From contig JAHCMI010000052.1 of assembly GCA_019192545.1 (NCBI GenBank), forward strand, positions 1 through 64,000: a stretch of DNA of 64,000 nt, in the 5' to 3' direction. Both the position numbers and the translations under genes were made by a program. Below the pieces are notes generated by a model. The model made no database searches. It was not told where the DNA came from and saw only the letters and a list, made by a program, of their open reading frames with translations. Positions 56,746 through 64,000 of this stretch are shown piece by piece. Positions within the stretch are counted from its first letter, which is position 1. The number at the start of each line of letters is the position of its first letter. Source of the DNA: Rivularia sp. MS3 (GTDB lineage Bacteria; Cyanobacteriota; Cyanobacteriia; Cyanobacteriales; Nostocaceae).

Positions 56746-57060
56746 GGTATTGAGTGGGGTTAATTTATAAGTTGAAGGGAATAGGGAATGGGGAATGGGG
56801 AATAGGGAATGGGGAGTAGTTTCCGCAAACCCGGTTTCTTTTGTTGAAAGTATAATTTTTTCGTTGTACTACTAACAAGAAACCGGGTTTCTTTAGTCTT
56901 AAATAATTATTTCTTTCTGGGTAGATGATTACTGATTTCAAAAACCGCAGAGACGCGGAGGGCGCAGAGGAAAGAGGTAAAGAGAGTTAGTTAATCTTAT
57001 AACGGGATAAGAGTAATCATTTATACTTGATATTTTTAATTATTAGGATTACTTTTAAAG
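56746..57060. other. Intergenic region with hairpin and oligonucleotide repeats
   Basis: No gene. A GGGAATGGGGAATAGGGAAT-type run lies at 56778-56815, then the AAACCCGGTTTCTT hairpin (56827-56890), then a CGCAGAGACGCGGAG repeat (56941-56975). The region must hold the tyrosinase promoter. Confidence 0.6.
56827..56890. repeat. AAACCCGGTTTCTT inverted repeat
   Basis: AAACCCGGTTTCTT (56827-56840) and AAGAAACCGGGTTT (56877-56890) are perfect 14-bp inverted repeats. A related pair is at 62554-62602. Confidence 0.8.
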
Positions 57061-58446
57061 TTAAGAGCAAGGTATTACCATCGAATCATCTTTAAAAGAT
57101 ATTAAATCTAGATTTTTTGCATTACTTAATAAATCTTGTGCTGCTAATAAACCGGCAATTGTCCAAGTTTGAAACCACCGTGCTTCTTTACCAATTAAAC
57201 GTCCTTGTAATCCATCATAATATTCGGGATATTTATCTTTATGCAAGCGAGATGCAGCAATGGAAATAGCGCGTTCTGCTAAGTCATTTCTACCAGTTTT
57301 TTGAGCGGCAGCAGCTAATAGCCATAATAGAAAAGGCCAGTTACCACCGTTATGATAAGACCAAGGTATATTCTTAGCATCGCAACCGGTAACTAAACTC
57401 CAGTCTCTATTTTCCAGGGCAGGAAAACATATTTTTAAAGGCATTTTTCCGATTAAGGTGTCCCATTTCTGCTCAATCAAATCCATTATCTGTTGAGATT
57501 GTTCTTCACAAGCTAAACCAAAAATAATAGCGATGAGATTGCCTTGGGAGAAAAAGCGAAAATCCATTCTTCCCGGTCCTAAATTGCCGATAAAATAACC
57601 CCCTCTATCTGGCAACCAAACATTTAACCATTCTGGAATCGATTCTGGATAAACGTTAAATTGATTGATTACAGTTTCGCCAAATTCTTCTACTTTATAA
57701 CGATAAATTTCATTTAGATACTGATAGTCTAACCAATAATACTTGCGGATATGATAAGCTAAATGACCCAAACGTTCTTCAACAAGACTAATATAATCAT
57801 CGCCGGGTTCTAATAATTCTTTAGCTATTTTTAATGAACCGTAAAATAATGCTTGTATATCCAAAGGATAACCGTGAACTCCCATTCTACGGTCAATCAT
57901 AAACGAACCATCGGGAACCAGCAAAGTGGGAAACATATCAAACCTAGTGATTAAACACAAATCTAAAATTAGTTTGATACCCTTCTGAAATTCTATGGTG
58001 CGAGCCAAAGATAAATCCCCGCTCGCTTTTACATAAGCTCGTAAAATTATTAACCACCAAAAACCAGAATCAACAGGTGCTACGCTGGCGATCGCCAATT
58101 CACCGAAGTCGCCTTTAACTTTTTCTTTTCCATCTATATGCTCGATGATAAAGCTAGCTGGCATTAAACCTTTACCAGGCTTAAAGCAATCCATGACTTT
58201 ATCACTACTTTGCAGCTTGAGTGTTTCTACTAAGAAATTACGTACAATTTCAACTTCACCATTCATCAAAAATGCCATTGCAGAAACAGCAAAGTCACGA
58301 ACAAAGCAATGGTTATAGTTAAGAGCATCCATCTGCGAATCACAAGCTGCTACTGTTCCCACGGGGGTACCATGATAATAAATAATGGATTTTTTTAAAG
58401 CTTGTCTTGCTTCGGAATATAGATTATTTGGAAACATTTTATTCAT
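57061..58446 (-). CDS. GH100 neutral/alkaline invertase
   Basis: The 461-residue soluble protein matches the cyanobacterial and plant neutral invertases: [20 protein letters not shown], then [36 protein letters not shown] with the catalytic Asp in the PVDSG motif, [48 protein letters not shown] and a final [19 protein letters not shown]. It hydrolyses sucrose to glucose and fructose in the cytoplasm. Length is normal. It lies 87 bp downstream of the unknown 354-residue gene on the same strand. The same strand also carries glgX and the icfG group, so sugar use is a theme here. Confidence 0.93.
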   Translation of the reverse strand: MNKMFPNNLYSEARQALKKSIIYYHGTPVGTVAACDSQMDALNYNHCFVRDFAVSAMAFLMNGEVEIVRNFLVETLKLQSSDKVMDCFKPGKGLMPASFIIEHIDGKEKVKGDFGELAIASVAPVDSGFWWLIILRAYVKASGDLSLARTIEFQKGIKLILDLCLITRFDMFPTLLVPDGSFMIDRRMGVHGYPLDIQALFYGSLKIAKELLEPGDDYISLVEERLGHLAYHIRKYYWLDYQYLNEIYRYKVEEFGETVINQFNVYPESIPEWLNVWLPDRGGYFIGNLGPGRMDFRFFSQGNLIAIIFGLACEEQSQQIMDLIEQKWDTLIGKMPLKICFPALENRDWSLVTGCDAKNIPWSYHNGGNWPFLLWLLAAAAQKTGRNDLAERAISIAASRLHKDKYPEYYDGLQGRLIGKEARWFQTWTIAGLLAAQDLLSNAKNLDLISFKDDSMVIPCS

Positions 58447-58533
58447 AAAAGGTAAAACCTTACTGACATAACATGCATACTTATTACTTGTTACTTATTA
58501 CTCATTACTTATCCCCCACAGATATGATATTAT

Positions 58534-59598
58534 TCAATCCCAATCTGGACTAAACCACAGATGAGCTTTTGCATCTAATTTATTATCTGTATAGATTATT
58601 TCGACATGACTTACTTCCCTAACTAAAATACTTGATGCTCTATTTCCCAAAAAATCAGAAATCATTTTTAGATTAGCAGGCCAAGGCATGGAAGAATATT
58701 TTTCATAAGATAATCCCGTCCAGTTTAAAAGTGCTGCATATTTTTTTGGAGTACATAATTTATTTTCAATGAGAAAATCGAATAAAGGCTGCCAATAGCA
58801 ATCCTGATATAAATCTTGATATATAAAACAGTCAAAACTGATTTGAGGTGCAACTGTAATTCCTAGTTCTATTTTTAAAACAATCGTATCTACAATCTCA
58901 TTGAGAAAAAAAGCTAGTTTTTCTAATTCGACAATCGAACCTTGCCACCCAATCCGAGCTAAATATTTTGAGATATCTAAAGGAGACATACCACTAATAC
59001 TTAACTGAATAGAATCGAGTGGAGAAGGCTGCATTATTCCTAATTCTAAGACTTGCGCTTCGACAGGCAATGCAGTCAAAGACAATTCTAAATTGCGTTG
59101 TAAATAAGCGGAAATAGTACGATTATGCAACGGCTCTACAACTTTTTTAATCAACCAAGTACAAAAGGTTTTAATATCTCCATTTAAACACTGCAAATCT
59201 CCTTCTTTTAAATTAAAAAAAATTGAAGGAATAGGAATTTCTGCATTGTTCTTACTCAATTCAAAATCTAAAAAAATACTGCCAATTTCTTGACTCAAAC
59301 GAGACTGAGAACAATTACAATCCATGCATAGTTGCTGAATGCGCTGCCATATACATTGGGAGCGCATTTTGGAAGGTAATTTAATCGCATTATCTAATGC
59401 ATGAACGGAAAAATGCACCGTACTGTTATCTTCAGTTAAAGGACATTCTAAAAAAGCTCCCCATGTTGGTTTTAAGGTTTGAGAAATTTTTTTAATTCTA
59501 GCAATGGTTTTTAAACTAACTAGTTCGGAAGAAAGGTAAGGGGTAATTGCACTTAAATAGTCAACCAAATAATCATACATTAAATGTCTTTTCTTCAC
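58534..59598 (-). CDS. Unknown protein paired with an NHLP-like peptide
   Basis: The 354-residue soluble protein is not from a family I can name. It seems to be made of two or more alpha/beta units with repeated beta strands: WGAFLECPLTEDNSTVHFSV, EIGSIFLDFELSKN, VLELGIMQPSPLDSIQLSIS, and LKIELGITVAPQISFDCFI, followed by LFDFLIENKLCTPKKYAALL and W-T-G. The last phrase reminds me of hypothetical proteins found near RiPP-type peptides in other bacteria, but I cannot give a function. It starts 8 bp after the NHLP-like gene, so the two form an operon, and the invertase gene follows. No signal peptide or transmembrane helix. Confidence 0.7.
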   Translation of the reverse strand: MKKRHLMYDYLVDYLSAITPYLSSELVSLKTIARIKKISQTLKPTWGAFLECPLTEDNSTVHFSVHALDNAIKLPSKMRSQCIWQRIQQLCMDCNCSQSRLSQEIGSIFLDFELSKNNAEIPIPSIFFNLKEGDLQCLNGDIKTFCTWLIKKVVEPLHNRTISAYLQRNLELSLTALPVEAQVLELGIMQPSPLDSIQLSISGMSPLDISKYLARIGWQGSIVELEKLAFFLNEIVDTIVLKIELGITVAPQISFDCFIYQDLYQDCYWQPLFDFLIENKLCTPKKYAALLNWTGLSYEKYSSMPWPANLKMISDFLGNRASSILVREVSHVEIIYTDNKLDAKAHLWFSPDWD

Positions 59599-59606
59599 TT
59601 TTATAA

Positions 59607-59813
59607 TTATAGGTATGGCAACACAACATAGAGTACTTTCTTGTCTTCTTGCAAAACTTTAATTTCTATATCTACTGGTAGTTGAACCCCAAAATATTCA
59701 GCAATAGCCATTTTCGGATTTTCAATCAATTCTCTTCTGAAAGAAATATCTTGAAAGGCTTTAGTAATTAATAATTCTTCAAATCTTCTACGATTTTTGT
59801 TATTTAATATCAT
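59607..59813 (-). CDS. NHLP (nitrile hydratase leader)-like peptide without core
   Basis: The 68-residue protein matches the NHLP leader fold related to nitrile hydratase alpha: RRRFEELLITKAFQDISFRR, then ELIENPKMAIAEYFGVQLPV, DIEIKVLQEDKKVLYVVLP. In RiPP precursors of this class a variable core follows the V-L-P region, but here the protein stops two residues later. It may therefore be a binding protein or an escort for the 354-residue neighbour (8 bp downstream) rather than a product precursor. The amidohydrolase gene ends 43 bp upstream on the same strand. Confidence 0.78.
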   Translation of the reverse strand: MILNNKNRRRFEELLITKAFQDISFRRELIENPKMAIAEYFGVQLPVDIEIKVLQEDKKVLYVVLPYL

Positions 59814-59856
59814 TCTCTAAAACTAAATGGTTAAAAAATCTAACTAGAAAGCAAAT

Positions 59857-61824
59857 CTAAACAAAACAAGCGCAACCCATATTTCCCCACAAACTCGAAA
59901 GACTACCGACACTATTCAGAGATACAGGTGAATTTTTTGTATTCTGGCTCTGAAATGGAGAACAACAGCCTATATGAGCAGACATGCTAGAAACTGTAGA
60001 CATGGGTTGACTATTTTTATATCCTCCATAATGAATTACAGGGGACCAATTAGGACTAACTGGTAAGGGTGGTGGATTTAAATCTTTAAATTCTGAAGAA
60101 GCATAAACGGGTTTACCACCGACTATAGTTAAAACCGATTCTAAGCGTTTGATACTGTCTTCGGGAATAGAAAAATAATCTTCTGAAAGCACTACCAAAT
60201 CTGCTAACTGTCCCGGTACTATTGCTCCTTTGACTCCTTGTTGAGAAGTAAACCAGCCGGAATTAGCAGTATACATTCTCAAAGCTTCCATTCTATCGAA
60301 GCGATTTGCTTCAGGATACAGAGATGTACCACCCACTGTTTTACCGCTAACCAACCAGTAAATACCAACCCAAGGATTGTAGCTAGCAACTCTCGTACCA
60401 TCAGTACCGGCACTGACGGGTACTTGCATTTCCAATATTCTTTTAATTGGGGGAGTTCTTTGAGCTAACTTTTCACCGTAACGATTGAGAAAATATTCAC
60501 CTTGGTAAGCCATGCGATGCTGAATCGCGATTCCACCACCTAATGCTTTGACTCTTTCAATATTTTTATCTGAAATAGTTTCAGCATGGTCTAAAATCCA
60601 ATTCATCCCTTTTAAGGGAATATCCCGGTTGACTGTTTCGATAACGTTCAAAAACCGAGTAATAGATTCATCGTAAGTCGCATGAAGCCGAAACGGCCAT
60701 TTATTCTGTGCTAACAAACTCACCACATCTTTTAAATTTTCTTCCATTTTTTCTGGAAGCTGCGGCCTGGGTTCGGTAAAATCTTCAAAGTCGGCAGCGG
60801 AATAAACGAGCATTTCCCCAGCACCGTTAACCCGGTAAAAATCATCTCCTTTTCCGGGAGTGGTTATTTTAGTCCACCGCTGAAAATCTTCTAATTCCTT
60901 ACCGGGATTTTGAGTAAACAAATTATAAGCAATGCGAACTGTTAGTTCTCCATTGTCATGCAATTTTTCAATAATTTGATAATCATCGGGATAATTTTGT
61001 CCGCCGCCGCCAGCATCAATGACACTAGTAATACCCAGTCGATTCATCTCGCGCATATATTGGCGAGTCGAATTTACTTGATCGTCGGGACTGAGTTTTG
61101 GCCCTTGAGCAATGCTAGCGTAAAGTATGGCAGCGTTGGGTTGAGCAATTAATAACCCTGTCAAATTACCTTTAGTATCTCGTTGAAATGTCGAACCTTC
61201 TGGAGCTTTCGAGTTTTTGTTATAGCCAAGAGCGCGTAAAGCGGCTCTGTTTAAATATGCTCTGTTATACAGGTTAAGAACAAATACCGGAACGTCGCCA
61301 GAAACAGCATTAATTTCATTTAAAGTCGGCATCCTCCGTTCTTTAAACTGGAATTCCGACCATCCGCCAATCACTCTTACCCATTGCGGTGCGGGGGTTC
61401 GCAAAGCCTGTTCCTTTAACATTCGCAATGCATCAGCTAGAGACGGAACACCATCCCACCGCAGTTCCATATTATAGTTAAGTCCGCCGCGAATCAGATG
61501 GGTGTGAGTATCGTTTATACCAGGAATTACGGTACGTCCTCGGGCATCAATAATTTTGGTATTATCACCCTTATACGCCATCACTTCCTTTTCCGTACCC
61601 ACAGCAAGAAAGCGTCCGTTACTTATAGCAACTGCTTTCGCCAAGGAGCGACGGTTATCTTGAGTGGCAATATTACCGTTAGTTAAAATTAAATCTGCTT
61701 TTGTGGTTTCATCAACAGCAGCATTTTGAGGCTGACGACAAGAACTTAAAAAGTATGATGAGACTCCCGAAGCGGCAGCTAATTTTAGAAAATCTCTTCT
61801 AGAATGTCTAATTCTATTCATCAT
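59857..61824 (-). CDS. Tat-exported amidohydrolase (YtcJ-like) with Cys-containing tail
   Basis: I choose the ATG at 61824, which puts the twin-arginine signal SRRDFLKLAAASGVSSYFLS near the N-terminus; the frame is open further up to 61872. The result is 655 residues. The amidohydrolase metal site is visible: NDTHTHLIRGG (H-x-H), FRLHATYDE, NWILDHAETIS and SAGTDGTRVA. The closing beta domain (LADLVVLSEDYFSIPEDSIK) is present. After HYGGYKNSQP a 47-residue tail follows, with CCSPF near its start and GCACFV at the end. I think related bacterial amidohydrolases also end in a G-C-x-C-type motif, so the tail may be a family trait, perhaps metal-binding. The substrate is unknown. The first of three genes in a likely operon with the NHLP-like and unknown genes. 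Confidence 0.85.
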   Translation of the reverse strand: MMNRIRHSRRDFLKLAAASGVSSYFLSSCRQPQNAAVDETTKADLILTNGNIATQDNRRSLAKAVAISNGRFLAVGTEKEVMAYKGDNTKIIDARGRTVIPGINDTHTHLIRGGLNYNMELRWDGVPSLADALRMLKEQALRTPAPQWVRVIGGWSEFQFKERRMPTLNEINAVSGDVPVFVLNLYNRAYLNRAALRALGYNKNSKAPEGSTFQRDTKGNLTGLLIAQPNAAILYASIAQGPKLSPDDQVNSTRQYMREMNRLGITSVIDAGGGGQNYPDDYQIIEKLHDNGELTVRIAYNLFTQNPGKELEDFQRWTKITTPGKGDDFYRVNGAGEMLVYSAADFEDFTEPRPQLPEKMEENLKDVVSLLAQNKWPFRLHATYDESITRFLNVIETVNRDIPLKGMNWILDHAETISDKNIERVKALGGGIAIQHRMAYQGEYFLNRYGEKLAQRTPPIKRILEMQVPVSAGTDGTRVASYNPWVGIYWLVSGKTVGGTSLYPEANRFDRMEALRMYTANSGWFTSQQGVKGAIVPGQLADLVVLSEDYFSIPEDSIKRLESVLTIVGGKPVYASSEFKDLNPPPLPVSPNWSPVIHYGGYKNSQPMSTVSSMSAHIGCCSPFQSQNTKNSPVSLNSVGSLSSLWGNMGCACFV

Positions 61825-61882
61825 CTTTAATTCCGAGATGATAATTTTTCCTTCGTAAATAATAAATCGCAAACGATATTTA

Positions 61883-62017
61883 TTTAAGTTAAGTCAGCAC
61901 AAATAAAGTATCGCTATTTAACAAGATGTAAATTACCCTTAAACCCTTATCGCTACTTACTATTTACTACTTCCTACTCCCTAGTTTCAACTACTATTTT
62001 CAACGCCAATCTACTTA
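61883..62017. mobile_element. MITE-like element, TAAGTAAGTCGGC family, copy D
   Basis: Left end TTTAAGTTAAGTCAGC and right end GCCAATCTACTTA. The interior matches copy C (AACAAGATGTAAATTA, CTTAAACCCTTATCGC). Its right end supplies the stop codon of the ABM gene at 62015. Confidence 0.7.
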
Positions 62018-62350
62018 CATTGGCAACCCAAAGGTTAAATTATCAATATCATAAACTCTAACATTAGCTTCACCATCAGCTAATTCAGCAAATTCTTCTA
62101 ACAAAGGAGTTATGTAAGGTTGCTTAAGGTGTTCTACTAAAGCTTCTCTACTTTTCCATTCTTCAAAATATATAAAAGAGTTAGGAATACCAGTTTCTTC
62201 GTATAAACTATAGCTAATATTACCCGATTCCGCTCTGCTAGATTCTAAACCTAAGTTAGCTAATTCTAAAAATCTCTCTCGCTTTTGGGGTTTAATTTTA
62301 TATCTTCCCGAAAGTACTATTGGTACTTCTACAGTATTTTTTTGGTTCAT
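62015..62350 (-). CDS. Antibiotic biosynthesis monooxygenase (ABM) domain protein
   Basis: The 111-residue protein is a single ABM ferredoxin-like domain: VLSGRYKIKPQKRERFLELA, then ESSRAESGNISYSLYEETGI, FIYFEEWKSREALVEHLKQP. Family members include cofactor-free quinone-forming monooxygenases and simple dimeric binders. It is a lone gene. Its stop codon comes from the end of a MITE-like element, so the last residues may have been altered by the insertion. It stands between the amidohydrolase and an AraC regulator, all minus strand. Confidence 0.88.
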   Translation of the reverse strand: MNQKNTVEVPIVLSGRYKIKPQKRERFLELANLGLESSRAESGNISYSLYEETGIPNSFIYFEEWKSREALVEHLKQPYITPLLEEFAELADGEANVRVYDIDNLTFGLPM

Positions 62351-62553
62351 TGTGAGAATATTTGATTGATGTATGCGGATTTTCGATAATCAGCCAAAAG
62401 TTAATAATCGATGATTTAATTTAGCTTTTCTATAATTGCGATCGCAATGGTAATTTTGTAGATTTAGTTGGTAATTTTATCGATTTAAATTCATATAAAA
62501 TTACAAAGTTTTGTTAATTGAAAATCTTGTACAATTCGTAACAGGTTCTGCAT

Positions 62554-62602
62554 AAACCCGATTTCTATTCATCACCATCACGACTCAGCAAGAAACCGGG
62601 TT
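62554..62602. repeat. Imperfect AAACCCGATTTCT inverted repeat
   Basis: AAACCCGATTTCT (from 62554) and AGAAACCGGGTT (to 62602) are inverted repeats with one mismatch, of the same family as 56827-56890. It lies just past the AraC stop codon at 62609. Confidence 0.65.
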
Positions 62603-62608
62603 GATGAA

Positions 62609-63145
62609 TCAGCTATCAGAGGGAAAATGTTTCCAAGATTTAGGAGGCTTTTTATGAATTTGACGAAAATGCTTTACAAAATGTCCGGTATCGGGATAAC
62701 CTACAGCTTCGGCAATTTTACATACAGGTAATTCGGTTGATAATAACAAGCAACGAGCTTGAAACATGCGACGCTGTACAATCCATTGATATAAAGTTTT
62801 ACCAGTTAGACGACGTACTAAACTAGTTAAATATGAAGGCGTATAACTAAAAGCTTTAGCTACATCGTTGAGGGTAATAGGTTGATAATAATTAACTTCA
62901 ATAAAAGCAAATATTGCTTTTAATTGAGGATGTTCGGGAAATTGAAATTTTTCACCTTCACTATGTTCAACATGGGATTTAACATTGTAAATTATCTGTA
63001 CGGGTTGATCGATTACAAATTTTGGTTTCCTGTAGGTATCTTGAGTTTCTAATTCCGAAAGCTGTTCGAGTATTTGTGATTCAAGTTGACGGACAATTTC
63101 TAATTCTTGAATTAACTGTTTTTTCGTAATTGTTGTATCTTTCAT
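62609..63145 (-). CDS. AraC-type DNA-binding protein with coiled-coil N-terminus
   Basis: The 178-residue protein has a short N-terminal coiled coil (TKKQLIQELEIVRQLESQIL) in place of a cupin domain, then a complete AraC DNA-binding domain (about 75-175). Its two helix-turn-helix motifs are around ITLNDVAKAFSYTPSYLTSL and LPVCKIAEAVGYPDTGHFVK, ending KKPPKSWK. The unusual N-terminus suggests that control comes through a partner. The histidine-kinase gene lies 47 bp upstream on the same strand, so the two may form a kinase-regulator pair, although no receiver domain is present. Confidence 0.88.
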   Translation of the reverse strand: MKDTTITKKQLIQELEIVRQLESQILEQLSELETQDTYRKPKFVIDQPVQIIYNVKSHVEHSEGEKFQFPEHPQLKAIFAFIEVNYYQPITLNDVAKAFSYTPSYLTSLVRRLTGKTLYQWIVQRRMFQARCLLLSTELPVCKIAEAVGYPDTGHFVKHFRQIHKKPPKSWKHFPSDS

Positions 63146-63192
63146 AGATGTTCCCCCTTCTATGAATAATATTAAAAAAACTCGTTCTATAA

Positions 63193-64000
63193 CTATCTAG
63201 CTACGGGTAGCTCAACGTATACTGTGGTTCCCGTTGTCAAATTTGATTGAATTAATAACTTACCTCCATGAGCTTGAACAATTTTTTCTACAATCGCCAA
63301 ACCTAATCCAGTTCCATCAGGTTTTGTTGAATAAAAAGGTTGAGTTATTTTCGATAAACTAAAAGAGGAAATAGGAGTGCCACCGTTATTAATGCTAATA
63401 CGCACGTAATTCATATCGGGATAACAAACTCGCCATTTTATTGATTCACCATTTTCCACAGCTTCACAAGCGTTGCGAAGAAGATTGATAAATATCTGTT
63501 TTAGTTTATCTGCATCTCCAAAAATATTTATCGGTTGTGGAAAAGGAATAAATTCGATAATTCTTCCTCTAGATTGCGGCATTTGCTCGATGATAGCTAA
63601 AGATTTTTCAATCAAGCTATTAACATTTAGTTCGGCTAATTGTAAATTATTTGGTTTTGAATAAAATAAAATTTCTTGCAATAAACGTTCTAATCTTTTC
63701 TGTTCGCTTATTGATAATAATAAACGTTGTTCGGCATGTTGTGGTAAATTATCTACTTTACTAAAATATTCTATCCCCATTTTGACTATTGTCAATGAAT
63801 TGCGAATTTCATGAATAACTGAGGCAGTAAATTCGCCAACTTTGGCAAGATGATTGTTTCTATCTAACTTGGCTTTTATGACATTTAATTCTTTTGTATG
63901 GTTAACTATTTTAGTTTGAATCATGCTATGCATTTTTTGCTGCTGTTGATTCAAACGGTAATTATCTATTTTTGTTGCAGTTAATTCTGCAAACATTTCT
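63193..64000 (-). CDS. Sensor histidine kinase, 5' part outside window
   Basis: The frame is open to the window edge. The first visible residues, FAELTATKIDNYRLNQQQQK, look like the end of a GAF domain followed by a coiled coil. The His-containing dimerisation helix has VGEFTASVIHEIRNSLTIVK (H-box). The ATPase has INLLRNACEAVENG (N-box), ISINNGGTPISS, then FSTKPDGTGLGLAIVEKIVQ-like glycine motifs and ends VYVELPVAR. This is a PAS/GAF-type two-component kinase of which at least the N-terminal sensor is missing. It is followed by the AraC-type gene. Confidence 0.9.
   Translation of the reverse strand, partial: EMFAELTATKIDNYRLNQQQQKMHSMIQTKIVNHTKELNVIKAKLDRNNHLAKVGEFTASVIHEIRNSLTIVKMGIEYFSKVDNLPQHAEQRLLLSISEQKRLERLLQEILFYSKPNNLQLAELNVNSLIEKSLAIIEQMPQSRGRIIEFIPFPQPINIFGDADKLKQIFINLLRNACEAVENGESIKWRVCYPDMNYVRISINNGGTPISSFSLSKITQPFYSTKPDGTGLGLAIVEKIVQAHGGKLLIQSNLTTGTTVYVELPVAR

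Noticed and set aside
59607-59813. Ordinary NHLP RiPP precursor
   Set aside because: No core region follows the leader-like fold and no lanthionine, radical SAM or peptidase-transporter gene is next to it.

Overview
This 64 kb window comes from a filamentous cyanobacterium, probably heterocyst-forming (Nostocales). The DNA is AT-rich, the HIP1 octamer GCGATCGC recurs in genes throughout, and many genes are typical of cyanobacteria: ndhD, an icfG-type partner-switching cluster, orthocaspase and CHAT proteins, a two-partner-secretion adhesin, DUF928, DUF1822 and Nif11/NHLP leader peptides. Intergenic DNA is long and full of short palindromic or MITE-like elements. I saw no rRNA, tRNA or CRISPR array and no intact transposase.

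Region by region. (1) 1-2785: three AraC-family regulators in a row on the minus strand, the first running off the window, with duplicated spacer DNA between them. (2) 3637-9770: a DUF928 protein, a TPR-CHAT protease-like protein and a filamentous-haemagglutinin-type secreted protein. (3) 11324-21652: an MFS transporter fused to an FHA domain, a PhnD-like lipoprotein, two paralogous c-type haem HAMP sensors, an orthocaspase, a sigma-70-like factor and its DUF1822 neighbour. (4) 21896-28430: a small unknown protein, the decapitated middle of a giant kinase/AAA/TPR hybrid, and an unusual KAS III-like plus ThDP-enzyme pair. (5) 29798-36182: a DCC thiol-disulfide protein, a secreted animal-type haem peroxidase with Calx-beta and RTX repeats, and ndhD. 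(6) 36876-42726: an Ala-rich repeat protein, then a RiPP locus with a Nif11-type precursor carrying two XYG motifs, a radical SAM/SPASM enzyme, a small 58-residue ORF and an MFS transporter. This matches the 'splicease' type that excises tyramine to make alpha-keto-beta-amino acids. (7) 42797-55150: an M48 peptidase, then an almost complete counterpart of the Synechocystis icfG cluster: PP2C phosphatase, anti-sigma-type kinase, two STAS proteins, glgX, AGE epimerase, DJ-1, carboxymuconolactone decarboxylase-like and SnoaL-like proteins. A peroxiredoxin lies within it. (8) 55414-64000: tyrosinase, GH100 invertase, an unknown 354-residue protein beside a core-less NHLP leader-like peptide, a Tat-exported amidohydrolase with a Cys-containing tail, an ABM monooxygenase, an AraC regulator and a partial GAF/histidine kinase.

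How the genes fit together. The icfG-like group is a self-contained Ser-phosphorylation switch, linked in Synechocystis to carbon and glucose metabolism, and it sits with glycogen debranching and sucrose-cleaving enzymes. The RiPP genes form a second unit that a 411-bp MITE-like insertion splits into precursor and maturase halves. The CHAT, orthocaspase, sigma, DUF1822 and DUF928 genes look like a dispersed regulatory-protease island. Most intergenic DNA is colonised by at least four families of small inverted-repeat elements, and several of these touch gene ends.
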